Source of the DNA: Desulfoarculaceae bacterium
GTDB taxonomy: Bacteria > Desulfobacterota > Desulfobulbia > Desulfobulbales > Desulfocapsaceae
DNA length: 48,356 nt
Assembly (NCBI GenBank): GCA_019429465.1
Contig: JAHYIV010000021.1
Location: forward strand, 1 to 48,356
Reading direction: 5' to 3'
Shown here: positions 33,641 to 41,618 of the stretch, piece by piece
Layout: each line of letters opens with the position of its first letter
Numbering within the stretch: the stretch's first letter is position 1
Notes under the pieces: generated by a model
Seen by the model: the letters and a program-made list of their open reading frames with translations, nothing else
Told to the model about the DNA's origin: nothing
The model's database searches: none
Program-made: the position numbers and the translations under genes

Positions 33641-35491
33641 ATGAGAAAAAAAGCGATCATCGGCTTCATCATCCTGACCATTCTTTTTCTGGCGGGCGGG
33701 ACCTACATCATCACGGCCAACAACCGGGCCATCAGCAAGCTGGAAAACGTGATTATCCTCAACGAGGTGGCCCACCGCCGGCTCAGCCTGCTCAACAGGA
33801 TATCGCTGACCCAGGCGGACCTGCTGCTTGCCGACTCCCCCCACGCCACCGATATCGACACCGTGATCGCCCACGGCGAGGAGGTCAAGGCCGCGGCGGT
33901 GAGCTGCACCAGCTGCCACCACTCGGAGGCAATCATGGAGCACTTTACCCAGGTACGTGCCGTCATGAACGACTACCTGAAGAAGATAAGCTCCGTCTAC
34001 ACCATCAGGGCCAACCGGCAAAGGTTAATCGCGGAGCTTGAAAGCGCCGTCAAGAGCGGGGAACAGCTGTACTCCGAAGTATCCAAGCTCTCCATCCTTT
34101 CAGCCGACAAGATCCACCTCAAGATCGCCCAGGCCAGGGAGGATATTTCAAAAACCAAGAACCTGCTCCTGACCCTGGTGATCAGCGGCCCTCTTGTGGC
34201 CCTGCTTTTCATCTTTGTCTTCATCAGACTCTTTACCACCTCCATCTCCGTACTCGTCAGGGCAACGAATACGATCAGGAAAGGTGATCTGACCCACACC
34301 ATCACCGAACCACTCCATGACGAGTTTCAGGATCTGGCCACCGCCTTCAACCAGATGACAGTCTCCCTGGAAAAGCAGTGCGCCCAGGTGGTGGCCGCCG
34401 AAAGCCGCTACAAGACCCTTTTTGAATCAGCGGTGGACGGCATCTTCATCCTGGAAGCGGAAGGAGAGCAGGCCGGGGCGATCATCGCGGCCAATCAGGC
34501 AGCGGCTGACATGCACGGCTACTCGAGGGATGAACTGACCCGCCTCAAAATCGATGATCTAAATACCCGGGGAATCGTGACCAGGATGCCGGAAAAATTC
34601 CAGCGCCTGATGAATGGTGAAAAAATCGAGTCCCGGGCGGAACACAGGAGAAAAGACGGCACGGTTTTTCAGGTGGAATTCAGCGCCGGTCTGCTGGAAA
34701 TCGAGGGCAAAAAGTACGTTCTCGCCTTTGACCGCGACATCAGCCTGCGGGTCAAGACGGAGGAGGCGCTGCTGCGCTCCCGGCAACTGGCCACGGTGGG
34801 ACAGATGGCGGCCGGCCTGGCCCATGAGATAAAAAATCCCTTGGCCGGCATCAAGGTTTCCATGGAGGTCCTGGTCAACGAGCTGCACCTTTCCCCGGAG
34901 GACAAGGAGATCTTCCTCCGCATTCTCAAGGAGATCCAGCGGATCGAGACCCTGCTCCGCAACCTGCTCAACTATGCGCGCCCTCCCCTGCCGACTTTTT
35001 CACTGATAGACCTGAACGGCCAGCTGGAAAACTGCATCAAAAATGCGGAGATGATTCTCAAATCGCCTGAGCATGGAGCCGGTGAGCAGAGAAGACAAAT
35101 CACATGGCACAAAGATCTAGCCCCATCGCTCCCCCTGATCAAGGCCGATGGTGCCCAGTTGCAGCAGATCTTCCTGAACCTGCTGCTCAATGCCATCGAG
35201 GCGACCCCTGGAGAGGGAACTATTTCCGTGGCCACAAGGCTCGGCTCGAACGACACCGTACTGGTGGAGGTATCCGACACGGGCAAGGGCATGACGCCTG
35301 AGGCCTGCGCCGAGATCTTCAAGCCGTTTTTCACCACAAAGCCCAAGGGCAGCGGGCTGGGGCTGGCAATCACCAGTCGCCTGGTGGAACTGCACGGCGG
35401 CAGCATCGAGGTTGGCTCCGTTCCCGGCCAAGGGACCACTTTCACCATCAACTTTCCCGTGGAGCAGGGACAGGAGGCTGTACTGCCATGA
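33641..35491 (+). CDS. Sensor histidine kinase with periplasmic c-type heme motif, HAMP and PAS domains
   Basis: The 616 residues comprise a transmembrane helix (about 5-25), a periplasmic helical domain with one CXXCH (CTSCH, C89-H93), a second transmembrane helix (about 174-198) and HAMP (about 198-250). A PAS domain (about 255-370), HisKA with LAHEIKNPLAG (phospho-His about 395) and HATPase follow, with N-box NLLLNAIEAT, DTGKGM and GSGLGLAI. A covalent heme would let it sense redox state, oxygen or NO; this is inference. Kinases with c-heme sensor domains are known in Geobacter relatives. It overlaps the response-regulator gene by four bases (ATGA) and is paired with the upstream PhnD-like protein. 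Confidence 0.93.
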   Translation: MRKKAIIGFIILTILFLAGGTYIITANNRAISKLENVIILNEVAHRRLSLLNRISLTQADLLLADSPHATDIDTVIAHGEEVKAAAVSCTSCHHSEAIMEHFTQVRAVMNDYLKKISSVYTIRANRQRLIAELESAVKSGEQLYSEVSKLSILSADKIHLKIAQAREDISKTKNLLLTLVISGPLVALLFIFVFIRLFTTSISVLVRATNTIRKGDLTHTITEPLHDEFQDLATAFNQMTVSLEKQCAQVVAAESRYKTLFESAVDGIFILEAEGEQAGAIIAANQAAADMHGYSRDELTRLKIDDLNTRGIVTRMPEKFQRLMNGEKIESRAEHRRKDGTVFQVEFSAGLLEIEGKKYVLAFDRDISLRVKTEEALLRSRQLATVGQMAAGLAHEIKNPLAGIKVSMEVLVNELHLSPEDKEIFLRILKEIQRIETLLRNLLNYARPPLPTFSLIDLNGQLENCIKNAEMILKSPEHGAGEQRRQITWHKDLAPSLPLIKADGAQLQQIFLNLLLNAIEATPGEGTISVATRLGSNDTVLVEVSDTGKGMTPEACAEIFKPFFTTKPKGSGLGLAITSRLVELHGGSIEVGSVPGQGTTFTINFPVEQGQEAVLP

Positions 35492-36888
35492 AAACCAAGA
35501 GAAGAATCTTTGCCGTCGACGATGATGAACTCATTGTCTCCATGCTGGCCAGGGCCCTTAAAAAAGAGGGCTACGAGGTCCATTTCCAGACCACGACCAA
35601 AGATGTTGTGGCCAATATTCGCGCCTGGCATCCTGATATTGTCTTTCTGGATATCGATATCGACGTGGCAATGAGCGGGCTGGACATCCTGGCCGCCATC
35701 AAGAAGGAAGGCCTTGAAGCGGACGTGGTTATGCTCACGGCCGACGACTCGGCGGACTCGGCAATACGGGCCATGAAGCTGGGGGCGGTCGACTATTTCA
35801 CCAAGCCCTTCAATATCGAAGAAATAAAAATCATCACCCACAACATCATTAAAAACGCCAGATTGAGGGAGGAAGTCACCTACCTCCGGGAAAAGGACTC
35901 CAACTCCCCGGAAAGGATGTATATCGGCGAATCCCCAGCCATCACGAAAATCCTCCACAAGGCCAAAAAGATGGCCCTGGCCCATGCCGAGACCATTCTC
36001 ATCACCGGAGAATCCGGTTGCGGCAAGGAAGTCATGGCCCGCCAGATTCACGCCTGGAAAGAGTCGGTGGAAGATCCGGACCAGGAGGAGCACGGTCCCT
36101 TTCTGGCGATCAACTGCACGGCTCTGCCGGAGAATCTCATTGAAAGTGAACTGTTCGGCCACATACGGGGCGCCTTCACCGATGCCCTGGCCGACAAGAA
36201 GGGAGTTTTCGAGCTGGCCGCCGGCGGGACCCTGCTCCTCGATGAAATCGGGGATATGCGCATGGACCTGCAGACGAAACTGCTGCGGGTTGTTGAGGAC
36301 CGGAAGGTCCGGCGCTTGGGCGGCGTCATTGATCTGCCCATCAACGCCACGGTGATCGCCACCACCAACAAGGATATCAAGGTCGCTTCGGAAAACGGGG
36401 AGTTTCGCAAAGACCTCTTTTACCGGTTGAGCACCTTCACGCTCCATCTGCCGTCGCTCAACGAAAGGGGCACCGATATCCTCCTGCTGGCCAACCATTT
36501 CCTCATGTTTTTCGCCCACAAGTATATGAAAAAGAGCATCAAGGGCTTTTCGGAGGAGGCGGAAAAGGCGATCATGACCTATCCCTGGCCGGGAAATGTG
36601 CGGGAGCTGCGCAATGTCATCGAACATTGCGTTGTGCTTGAAGACATGGAGACCGTGGAGCCACGACACCTGGGCCTGAATCAAGCCCAGGGTCGGGACT
36701 TTGTCGAACGGCGCAAATCATTCCGTATCCTGCTGCCGGAAAACGGCATCTCCATGGATGCGGTGGAAAAGGACCTCATCAGCCAGGCCCTGGAACGGAC
36801 CAACAACAACCAGACCAAGGCAGCCAAGATGCTGGGCATCTCCTACGACGCCCTGCGCTATCAGGTAAAAAAATTCGGGCTGGCCTGA
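35488..36888 (+). CDS. NtrC-family sigma-54-dependent response regulator
   Basis: The receiver domain (1-120) shows acidic D11-D13, phospho-acceptor D55 in IVFLDID, T84 and K106. The AAA+ domain has Walker A GESGCGKE at 173-180 and Walker B LLLDEIGD at 248-255. Its sigma-54 loop reads GAFTDA (227-232) where most activators have GAFTGA. A Fis-type helix-turn-helix ends the protein (NQTKAAKMLGISYDALRYQV). It activates RpoN promoters; the nearest perfect one drives the tetraheme cytochrome gene, the natural candidate target. The partner kinase is fused by translational overlap. The family is certain; the target is inferred. Confidence 0.95.
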   Translation: MKTKRRIFAVDDDELIVSMLARALKKEGYEVHFQTTTKDVVANIRAWHPDIVFLDIDIDVAMSGLDILAAIKKEGLEADVVMLTADDSADSAIRAMKLGAVDYFTKPFNIEEIKIITHNIIKNARLREEVTYLREKDSNSPERMYIGESPAITKILHKAKKMALAHAETILITGESGCGKEVMARQIHAWKESVEDPDQEEHGPFLAINCTALPENLIESELFGHIRGAFTDALADKKGVFELAAGGTLLLDEIGDMRMDLQTKLLRVVEDRKVRRLGGVIDLPINATVIATTNKDIKVASENGEFRKDLFYRLSTFTLHLPSLNERGTDILLLANHFLMFFAHKYMKKSIKGFSEEAEKAIMTYPWPGNVRELRNVIEHCVVLEDMETVEPRHLGLNQAQGRDFVERRKSFRILLPENGISMDAVEKDLISQALERTNNNQTKAAKMLGISYDALRYQVKKFGLA

Positions 36889-36905
36889 GAAAACAAGAGG
36901 CCGGA

Positions 36906-37601
36906 TCAGGAAAACTGAACCCCGGCCCGACAGCTCTGATCATCAAGCATGGTACTCCAGGCAACCACCCCTGTCCGGCACAGCACGTCGTGCTCAAAAC
37001 TGACGACCTGGGAGGACCGCAATGGGTACTCCGTCCAAAAGCCGACCCCATGCCTGCTGACATCCGTTACCTGGGCCAGCAGCTGTAGTCGCCTGGTGTC
37101 GCCGTTGTTGATGACGTTCATGGAATATTGGACCTTCTCGGAAAACTGGGTTCTTTCATTGTCTCGCAACCTTCTCTCAAAACAACGGTCCCCACCCGAC
37201 CGAATTCCGGCATGAGTGTCATCGTCTGCGCGCAAGGCCTGCACCACGACGTTTTTCAACTCCAGGAGGTTGAAAGGTTTCGCTATGAAGCGACAGATGC
37301 CGGCCTGCATCGCTTCGCCAATGGCTTCACTCTGGCTCCGGTCATCGACAAAGCTGCCGGTCATAATCATCACCTTCATTTTGGGGCAGATGTCTCTGAT
37401 GATCCTCATCAGCAGCGTCCCGCTGAAATCAGACAGATGAAGATCAAGCAGACAGAGATCATAGTTGCAGGAGGAAAGTTTGAGGACGGCCTCGGAACCC
37501 GTGCCGGCCGTTTCCACGCCAACCCGTTCCGACATGAGCGCTCTTACCAGACCGTAGAGGACAAGTTCATTGTCATCAACCACAAGGACTTTTTTATCCA
37601 C
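36906..37601 (-). CDS. Receiver-PilZ response regulator
   Basis: Residues 1-120 form a receiver with D9-D10, D53 (CLLDLH) and K108 (IAKPFN). Residues about 140-231 form a PilZ domain with the c-di-GMP motifs RLRDNER (RxxxR at 145-149) and DVSRHG (DxSxxG at 179-184). It therefore probably joins phosphorylation and c-di-GMP signals, acting on motility or surface-polysaccharide functions; no output enzyme is attached. Translation starts at GTG 37601, with AGGAG five bases upstream. It converges on the sigma-54 regulator gene with 17 bases between stops, and no kinase of its own adjoins it. Confidence 0.9.
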   Translation of the reverse strand: MDKKVLVVDDNELVLYGLVRALMSERVGVETAGTGSEAVLKLSSCNYDLCLLDLHLSDFSGTLLMRIIRDICPKMKVMIMTGSFVDDRSQSEAIGEAMQAGICRFIAKPFNLLELKNVVVQALRADDDTHAGIRSGGDRCFERRLRDNERTQFSEKVQYSMNVINNGDTRRLQLLAQVTDVSRHGVGFWTEYPLRSSQVVSFEHDVLCRTGVVAWSTMLDDQSCRAGVQFS

Positions 37602-37624
37602 CTCTTCTCCTTACCGTCACCAAT

Positions 37625-37793
37625 CAAATAAGATGGCGTCGTAAAAAGTCGCCAACTGCTTCGTTGCTGCAGATTATCTCGTCACTGCGGCGTACTCAAG
37701 TACGCCTCATTCCTCGAAATTTGCGCGCCTCGCATTTGACGCTTTTTACTTAGCCATCCCAGAAATTGAGTTTTTACGAAACCATCAAATAAG
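37625..37793. mobile_element. MITE-like element with terminal inverted repeats and 8-bp target duplication
   Basis: A 153-base insert (37633-37785) begins ATGGCGTCGTAAAAA and ends TTTTTACGAAACCAT, so 13 of 15 terminal bases are complementary. CAAATAAG flanks it on both sides (37625-37632 and 37786-37793), a direct target duplication. Inside is the hairpin GGCGTACT-CA-AGTACGCC. It has no coding capacity, so it would need a transposase in trans. Confidence 0.65.
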
Positions 37794-38194
37794 ACATGAA
37801 ATTTGCAATCACCCGGCATCAGGGCGTCAAGCCAGGTGGTTTGCTTTCCCCTGTTGCCACACATAAAAGCAATAAGTGCGCCATGTCAGGAAAAAAAAAA
37901 TTGATTTGTCTTTTCAATAATTTGACAGAAAGGAGAGAAGGGGTGGGTGACAGAGACAGCATGGGCATATGGCCGGATCATGGGGATTTAACCATGTTCG
38001 CAAGAGGCGGGAGGGGAACTCTTCAGCGTCACAACCGGTGGCCCCGGATTCCGCCGGCGCTGCATCCAGGCTACGTCTTGGGCCGCAACTGCAGCCTGGA
38101 TGAAAGGCAATGGAATCCGGGGCAGGGCTTGCCACCTTCATTTTCTGTTTGCTCTACTATCACCGGTCAGCAATCCAGAAAAATTTTTCTTACA
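37794..38194. other. Intergenic region without a supported gene
   Basis: The only distinct structure is the long palindromic repeat at 38042-38122. Open frames here lack ribosome sites and recognisable motifs. The AT-rich part near 37890-37930 could hold a promoter, but no gene starts nearby. Confidence 0.4.
38042..38122. repeat. Long intergenic palindrome
   Basis: CCCCGGATTCC (38042) pairs with GGAATCCGGGG (38112), and CATCCAGGCT (38063) with AGCCTGGATG (38093), giving an 81-base stem-loop with two helical blocks. This sequence type (CCGGATTCC with CATCCAGGCT) is typical of dispersed REP-like palindromes in proteobacteria. Confidence 0.7.
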
Positions 38195-39544
38195 TCAGCT
38201 TCTGATCATGTCGGCGATCTGGAAGGCAACCTCCAGACTCTGTTCCGCGTTCAGGCGGGGATCACAGGTGGTCAGGTAGTTATTGGCCAGCTCGGCGTCG
38301 ATGATGTTACGGGCGCCGCCGGTGCACTCGGTCACATTCTCCCCGGTCATCTCCAGATGGATGCCGCCGGGGATGGTGCCCTCGGCCCAGTGGATCTCAA
38401 AAAAGCAGGTGATCTCCGAGAGGATATCGTTGAAATTCCTGGTCTTATGGCCTGACTCGGCCGTATAGGTGTTGGCATGCATGGGGTCGCAGCTCCAGAC
38501 GATATTATACCCCTCTTTCTTCACCGCCCGCAACAGGGGGGGCAGGACCTTATCAATCTTCTTCATCCCCAGACGGGTAATCAGGGTGAGCCTGCCCGCC
38601 TCATTATCAGGATTAAGGGTCTCGATCAGCCGCGTCACATTGTCAAGATCATAATCAGGCCCGATCTTGACCCCGATGGGATTAAGGACCCCGCGCAGAA
38701 ATTCGACATGGGCGCCATCGAGCTGACGGGTCCGCTCACCTATCCACAGCATATGGGCGGAACAGTCATACCAGCCCCCGCTGGTTGAATCCTCGCGGGT
38801 CATGGCTTCCTCGTAACCGAGGAGCAGGGCCTCGTGCGAGGTGAAAAAATTGGCCTCATTGATCTTCGGGTTGTCAGTGGGGATGCCGATGGTCTCCATG
38901 AACTGAATGGCCTGGCTGATCTGTTTGGCCAGGCGGTCATAGGAACGGCCCATGGGCGACTGGACCACAAATTCCTGGTTCCAGGCCTGAACCCGGTGCA
39001 GGGCGGCAAAGCCGCCACGGGTATAGGCCCGCAACAGGTTCAAGGTGGCGGCGGCCATATTGTACCCCTGCAGCATCCGATTGGGGTCAGGAATACGGGC
39101 GGCGGCAATCGGCTCCGGGCTGTTGACCATATCCCCCCGATAGGAGGAGAGCTCGACACCATTAACCATCTCCGTATCGGCTGAACGCGGCTTGGCAAAC
39201 TGACCGGCGATGCGGCCAAGCTTGATGACCGGTTTACCGCCGGCATAGGTCAGGACCACGGCCATCTGCAGGAGCACCTTCAGGGTCTCTCTGATCTTGG
39301 GGGCCGTAACCTGGGAAAAGTCTTCCGAACAGTCACCGCCCTGGAGGAGAAAGGCATCCCCGACCACGGCCTTGGCCAGCATCGCCTTCAGGTCGCGGAT
39401 CTCACCGGCAAAGACCAACGGGGGGAGATGGGCAAGGTTGGCAAGGACCTTGTCATACACCTCCTGGTCCGGCCATTTTGGCTGCTGCAGGGCAGTAAAA
39501 TTCTTCCAGCTCGATTTCGTCCAGTCTTTCCGTGTTATTACCAT
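38195..39544 (-). CDS. aroG: 3-deoxy-7-phosphoheptulonate synthase, class II
   Basis: The 449-residue enzyme condenses PEP and erythrose 4-phosphate in the first step of the shikimate pathway. Plant/mycobacterial-type (class II) marks are visible: LLQGGDCSEDF, the KPRSADTE loop, RGDMVNS, STSGGWYDCSAHMLWIGERT in the active site, GVKIGP, WSCDPMHANT and GGIHLEMTGENVTEC. The start at ATG 39544 follows AGGA; the open frame to 39625 has no ribosome site. It stands alone and is not part of an aro operon here. The symbol is a general one; class II enzymes are sometimes listed as aroH. Confidence 0.96.
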   Translation of the reverse strand: MVITRKDWTKSSWKNFTALQQPKWPDQEVYDKVLANLAHLPPLVFAGEIRDLKAMLAKAVVGDAFLLQGGDCSEDFSQVTAPKIRETLKVLLQMAVVLTYAGGKPVIKLGRIAGQFAKPRSADTEMVNGVELSSYRGDMVNSPEPIAAARIPDPNRMLQGYNMAAATLNLLRAYTRGGFAALHRVQAWNQEFVVQSPMGRSYDRLAKQISQAIQFMETIGIPTDNPKINEANFFTSHEALLLGYEEAMTREDSTSGGWYDCSAHMLWIGERTRQLDGAHVEFLRGVLNPIGVKIGPDYDLDNVTRLIETLNPDNEAGRLTLITRLGMKKIDKVLPPLLRAVKKEGYNIVWSCDPMHANTYTAESGHKTRNFNDILSEITCFFEIHWAEGTIPGGIHLEMTGENVTECTGGARNIIDAELANNYLTTCDPRLNAEQSLEVAFQIADMIRS

Positions 39545-39953
39545 GATTGTTCCTTCCGATGAGATATCAACAGATGAGCTGCCTGATGCCTTGCATGCGC
39601 AACACGCAGTTATAATAGAGCACAATTTACTACTATCCGGAATAAATGGCTAACCCCGATGAACGGAAAAAAATACCGGGTAGCCGACGAAGGTGTTTCA
39701 CCTCATCTCCTGTGCCCTTACTTTACCATGAACCTCTTCATTGTCAAACAGTTCTGATTTCCCCCGAGGCACCCCTGTCGCTGCTTGACAATACCTGTTT
39801 TTCAAGAGATACTTGCAGTGAGATCTTCCAGATCAGACAACACGGGACAGGCAGCAAGGCTCCTGTTACCCGTCTGTTGGCCGGAAACTCCGGCAGGCGT
39901 TTCATCCAATCTTCCGGCAAACGGCCCGGCGCCGTCAGCCAAGGAGCAGAGTT
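39545..39953. other. Divergent intergenic region between DAHP synthase and the PagL-like gene
   Basis: A good plus-strand promoter is at 39785-39813. The GC-rich leader after it contains CCGGA-AAC-TCCGG (about 39890), a small hairpin that could affect translation of the deacylase. Frames within it show no family resemblance. Confidence 0.4.
39785..39813 (+). promoter_or_regulatory. Sigma-70-type promoter of the PagL-like gene
   Basis: TTGACA (39785-39790) is a perfect -35. After 17 bases comes GATACT (39808-39813), a four-of-six -10. The transcript would start near 39820, with a leader of about 130 bases before ATG 39954. Confidence 0.55.
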
Positions 39954-40577
39954 ATGGTCACCCATCGACATATGTGGAAAAAAAATCCCGGCGTCAGGCA
40001 GGCCGCCTTCCTGCTTTTGTCCTTTCTTCTGCTTTTGAGCGCTGCCGGCCGGCCTGATTCTGCCGGCGCCGCCTTCATTGATACCTCAAAAGACCGCTGG
40101 GGCCTGCTCGGCGGCTATGGTCAGAGTTTTCCCGGTTGGGGACAGACCACGGAGCGGGTTCAAACCATTGATCTTGTCCCGCGTTACAATCACCTCATCT
40201 TTGACGACATCGGCTCCGGATGGTACCGCGGTTTTCATTCCATCATGCTCGAGCTTCCCGTCCATCTGGTTCTCAGCCCCGAGGTCTCCAGCATGATCGG
40301 CTTGAATTTTCTGGCCACCTATACCTTTACCGCCGGTCAGGAGCTGCGACCCTATCTGTTTGGCGGCGGCGGCCCTGTTTACAGCTTTGCCGATGTCCCG
40401 GGAATGGGGGACGAAGTGAACGGCAATTATCAGTTCGGGATCGGGCTCGAACAGGAGACAACCCGCAGCCACAAGCTTTTGCTTGAACTGCGCTACCATC
40501 ACATCTCCAACGGTGGCAGTAAGGAGCCCAATGCCCCTCTTAACTCCTGCAAATTGCTTGTCGGTATAACCTTTTAA
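39954..40577 (+). CDS. pagL: Lipid A 3-O-deacylase (PagL-like) outer-membrane enzyme
   Basis: The 207-residue precursor has a signal peptide ending near GAA, an eight-strand barrel pattern and a C-terminal Phe (LLVGITF). The active-site strand is LELRYHHISNGGSKEPN, where H183 and S185 correspond to the catalytic His-x-Ser of PagL. The glutamate placed 14 residues after the His in Pseudomonas PagL appears to be Asn197 here, a substitution I have not been able to check by alignment. The enzyme would remove the 3-O acyl chain of lipid A in the outer membrane, changing surface properties. AGGAG precedes the ATG. A non-enzymatic homologue is possible. Confidence 0.85.
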   Translation: MVTHRHMWKKNPGVRQAAFLLLSFLLLLSAAGRPDSAGAAFIDTSKDRWGLLGGYGQSFPGWGQTTERVQTIDLVPRYNHLIFDDIGSGWYRGFHSIMLELPVHLVLSPEVSSMIGLNFLATYTFTAGQELRPYLFGGGGPVYSFADVPGMGDEVNGNYQFGIGLEQETTRSHKLLLELRYHHISNGGSKEPNAPLNSCKLLVGITF

Positions 40578-40608
40578 CAAGGGATGCGCTTCCCCCTTTT
40601 GTGTTTCT

Positions 40609-41425
40609 TCAGCTCTCAACCGGAGAATCGGGAGCAGGAGTGTGGAGATAACGTAGATCATATCCCGACGGGTACTGGAAGATCCGCAGACCGAATTCAG
40701 GGGCAATTGCCAGGAGATGATCAAAGATATCGGCCTGGATCTCTTCATAATTCGCCCAGACCTTGTCAGCGCTGAAGACATATATTTCCAGCGGCAGCCC
40801 CTGAGGCAACACGAATCATATCATTGGCCGTCAGCTGCAGGTTGGCCACAAATCCCATAATCGTATCCTTGAAGATAAGAAGGAGGATAGCTGTCAGGCC
40901 CCCAAAGACGCTGATTATCCCCCAGGGGGATTTATCGGTCAGAATCGAGATGAAAAAGATAAAAGCAAGGACATACGAGATGATCCGCAGGGCATCAAGA
41001 TAACTCTGAACAGGCCAGTCACCTTTGGTCGCGCTGCCATGATAGATATCCTTGCCTGAGCGTAACACTGCGCCAAAGATACGGAGACCGGCAAAGACAA
41101 ACAAGATAAGCGAGGCCCGGCGCAGGAATTCAGCTGTTCCTGGAAAGTCGGTAAAGACCAGGTCCGCGGCGGCATGGATCAGAACCAGCGGCACCAGTAT
41201 GGCCAGGTGTTTAAAAAAAAGATTCCGGCTGAAGATATCATCCCAGCGGAATGTGCTTTTGTGGGCAATCTTCTCCAGGATCCCGACGAGATACGTCCGA
41301 GAAAACCAGTAGGCGAACAAGGCCGTGATGGCCAGCAGGAGCAGCAAAACGAGCAGATGTGTCACCTGTATCAGCGACGGGGAAAAAGCAGACTGCTGTA
41401 AAAACGTATCAAAATCCTGAAACAT
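40609..41425 (-). pseudogene. MscS/YbdG-type mechanosensitive channel, internally deleted
   Basis: The 5' part encodes the membrane half (five hydrophobic segments, then IISVFGGLTAILLLIFKDTI and [12 protein letters not shown], the entry to the channel's beta domain). The following codons run out of frame. The shifted frame reads [18 protein letters not shown] and [20 protein letters not shown], the family's C-terminal alpha/beta domain. The beta domain between them (on the order of 100 or more residues) is missing. So one deletion removed the middle and shifted the frame. A truncated 219-residue membrane protein could still be made, but channel function is unlikely. Confidence 0.8.
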
Positions 41426-41515
41426 GAGACCTCATCGTCAGAATGGACATTCCGGCAGGGCAAGGGAAGGGGTTGAAAAGAGGGAGTTGATTGGGCTGAC
41501 GGAGAAGAGCAGGAT

Positions 41516-41553
41516 GACGCCGCCCCCGACAGATATATGCCGGGGGCGGCGTC
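41516..41553. terminator. Very stable GC hairpin
   Basis: GACGCCGCCCCCG and CGGGGGCGGCGTC pair perfectly over 13 base pairs around a 12-base loop. It lies between the split-Soret-like gene stop and the broken channel gene. No T-run follows on either strand, so it may be a transcript-stabilising or Rho-assisted end rather than a classical terminator. Confidence 0.6.
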
Positions 41554-41618
41554 AGGCCGCTTAGCGAGGAAACCGGAATTCCGGTCGTTTCTTGCTCAAA
41601 AAGAGAGAAGCCCCATGT

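Noticed and set aside
32680..33681. 333-residue open frame on the minus strand opposite the PhnD-like gene
   Set aside because: It is the mirror of a clear lipoprotein gene, with a glycine/valine-rich composition typical of antisense frames in GC-rich DNA and no ribosome site.
34972..36684. 570-residue minus-strand frame opposite the kinase and sigma-54 regulator
   Set aside because: The plus strand carries complete, motif-rich kinase and regulator genes; the antisense frame has no recognisable domain.
39646..40038. 130-residue plus-strand frame before the PagL-like gene
   Set aside because: It overlaps the promoter and start of the deacylase and shows no family resemblance.
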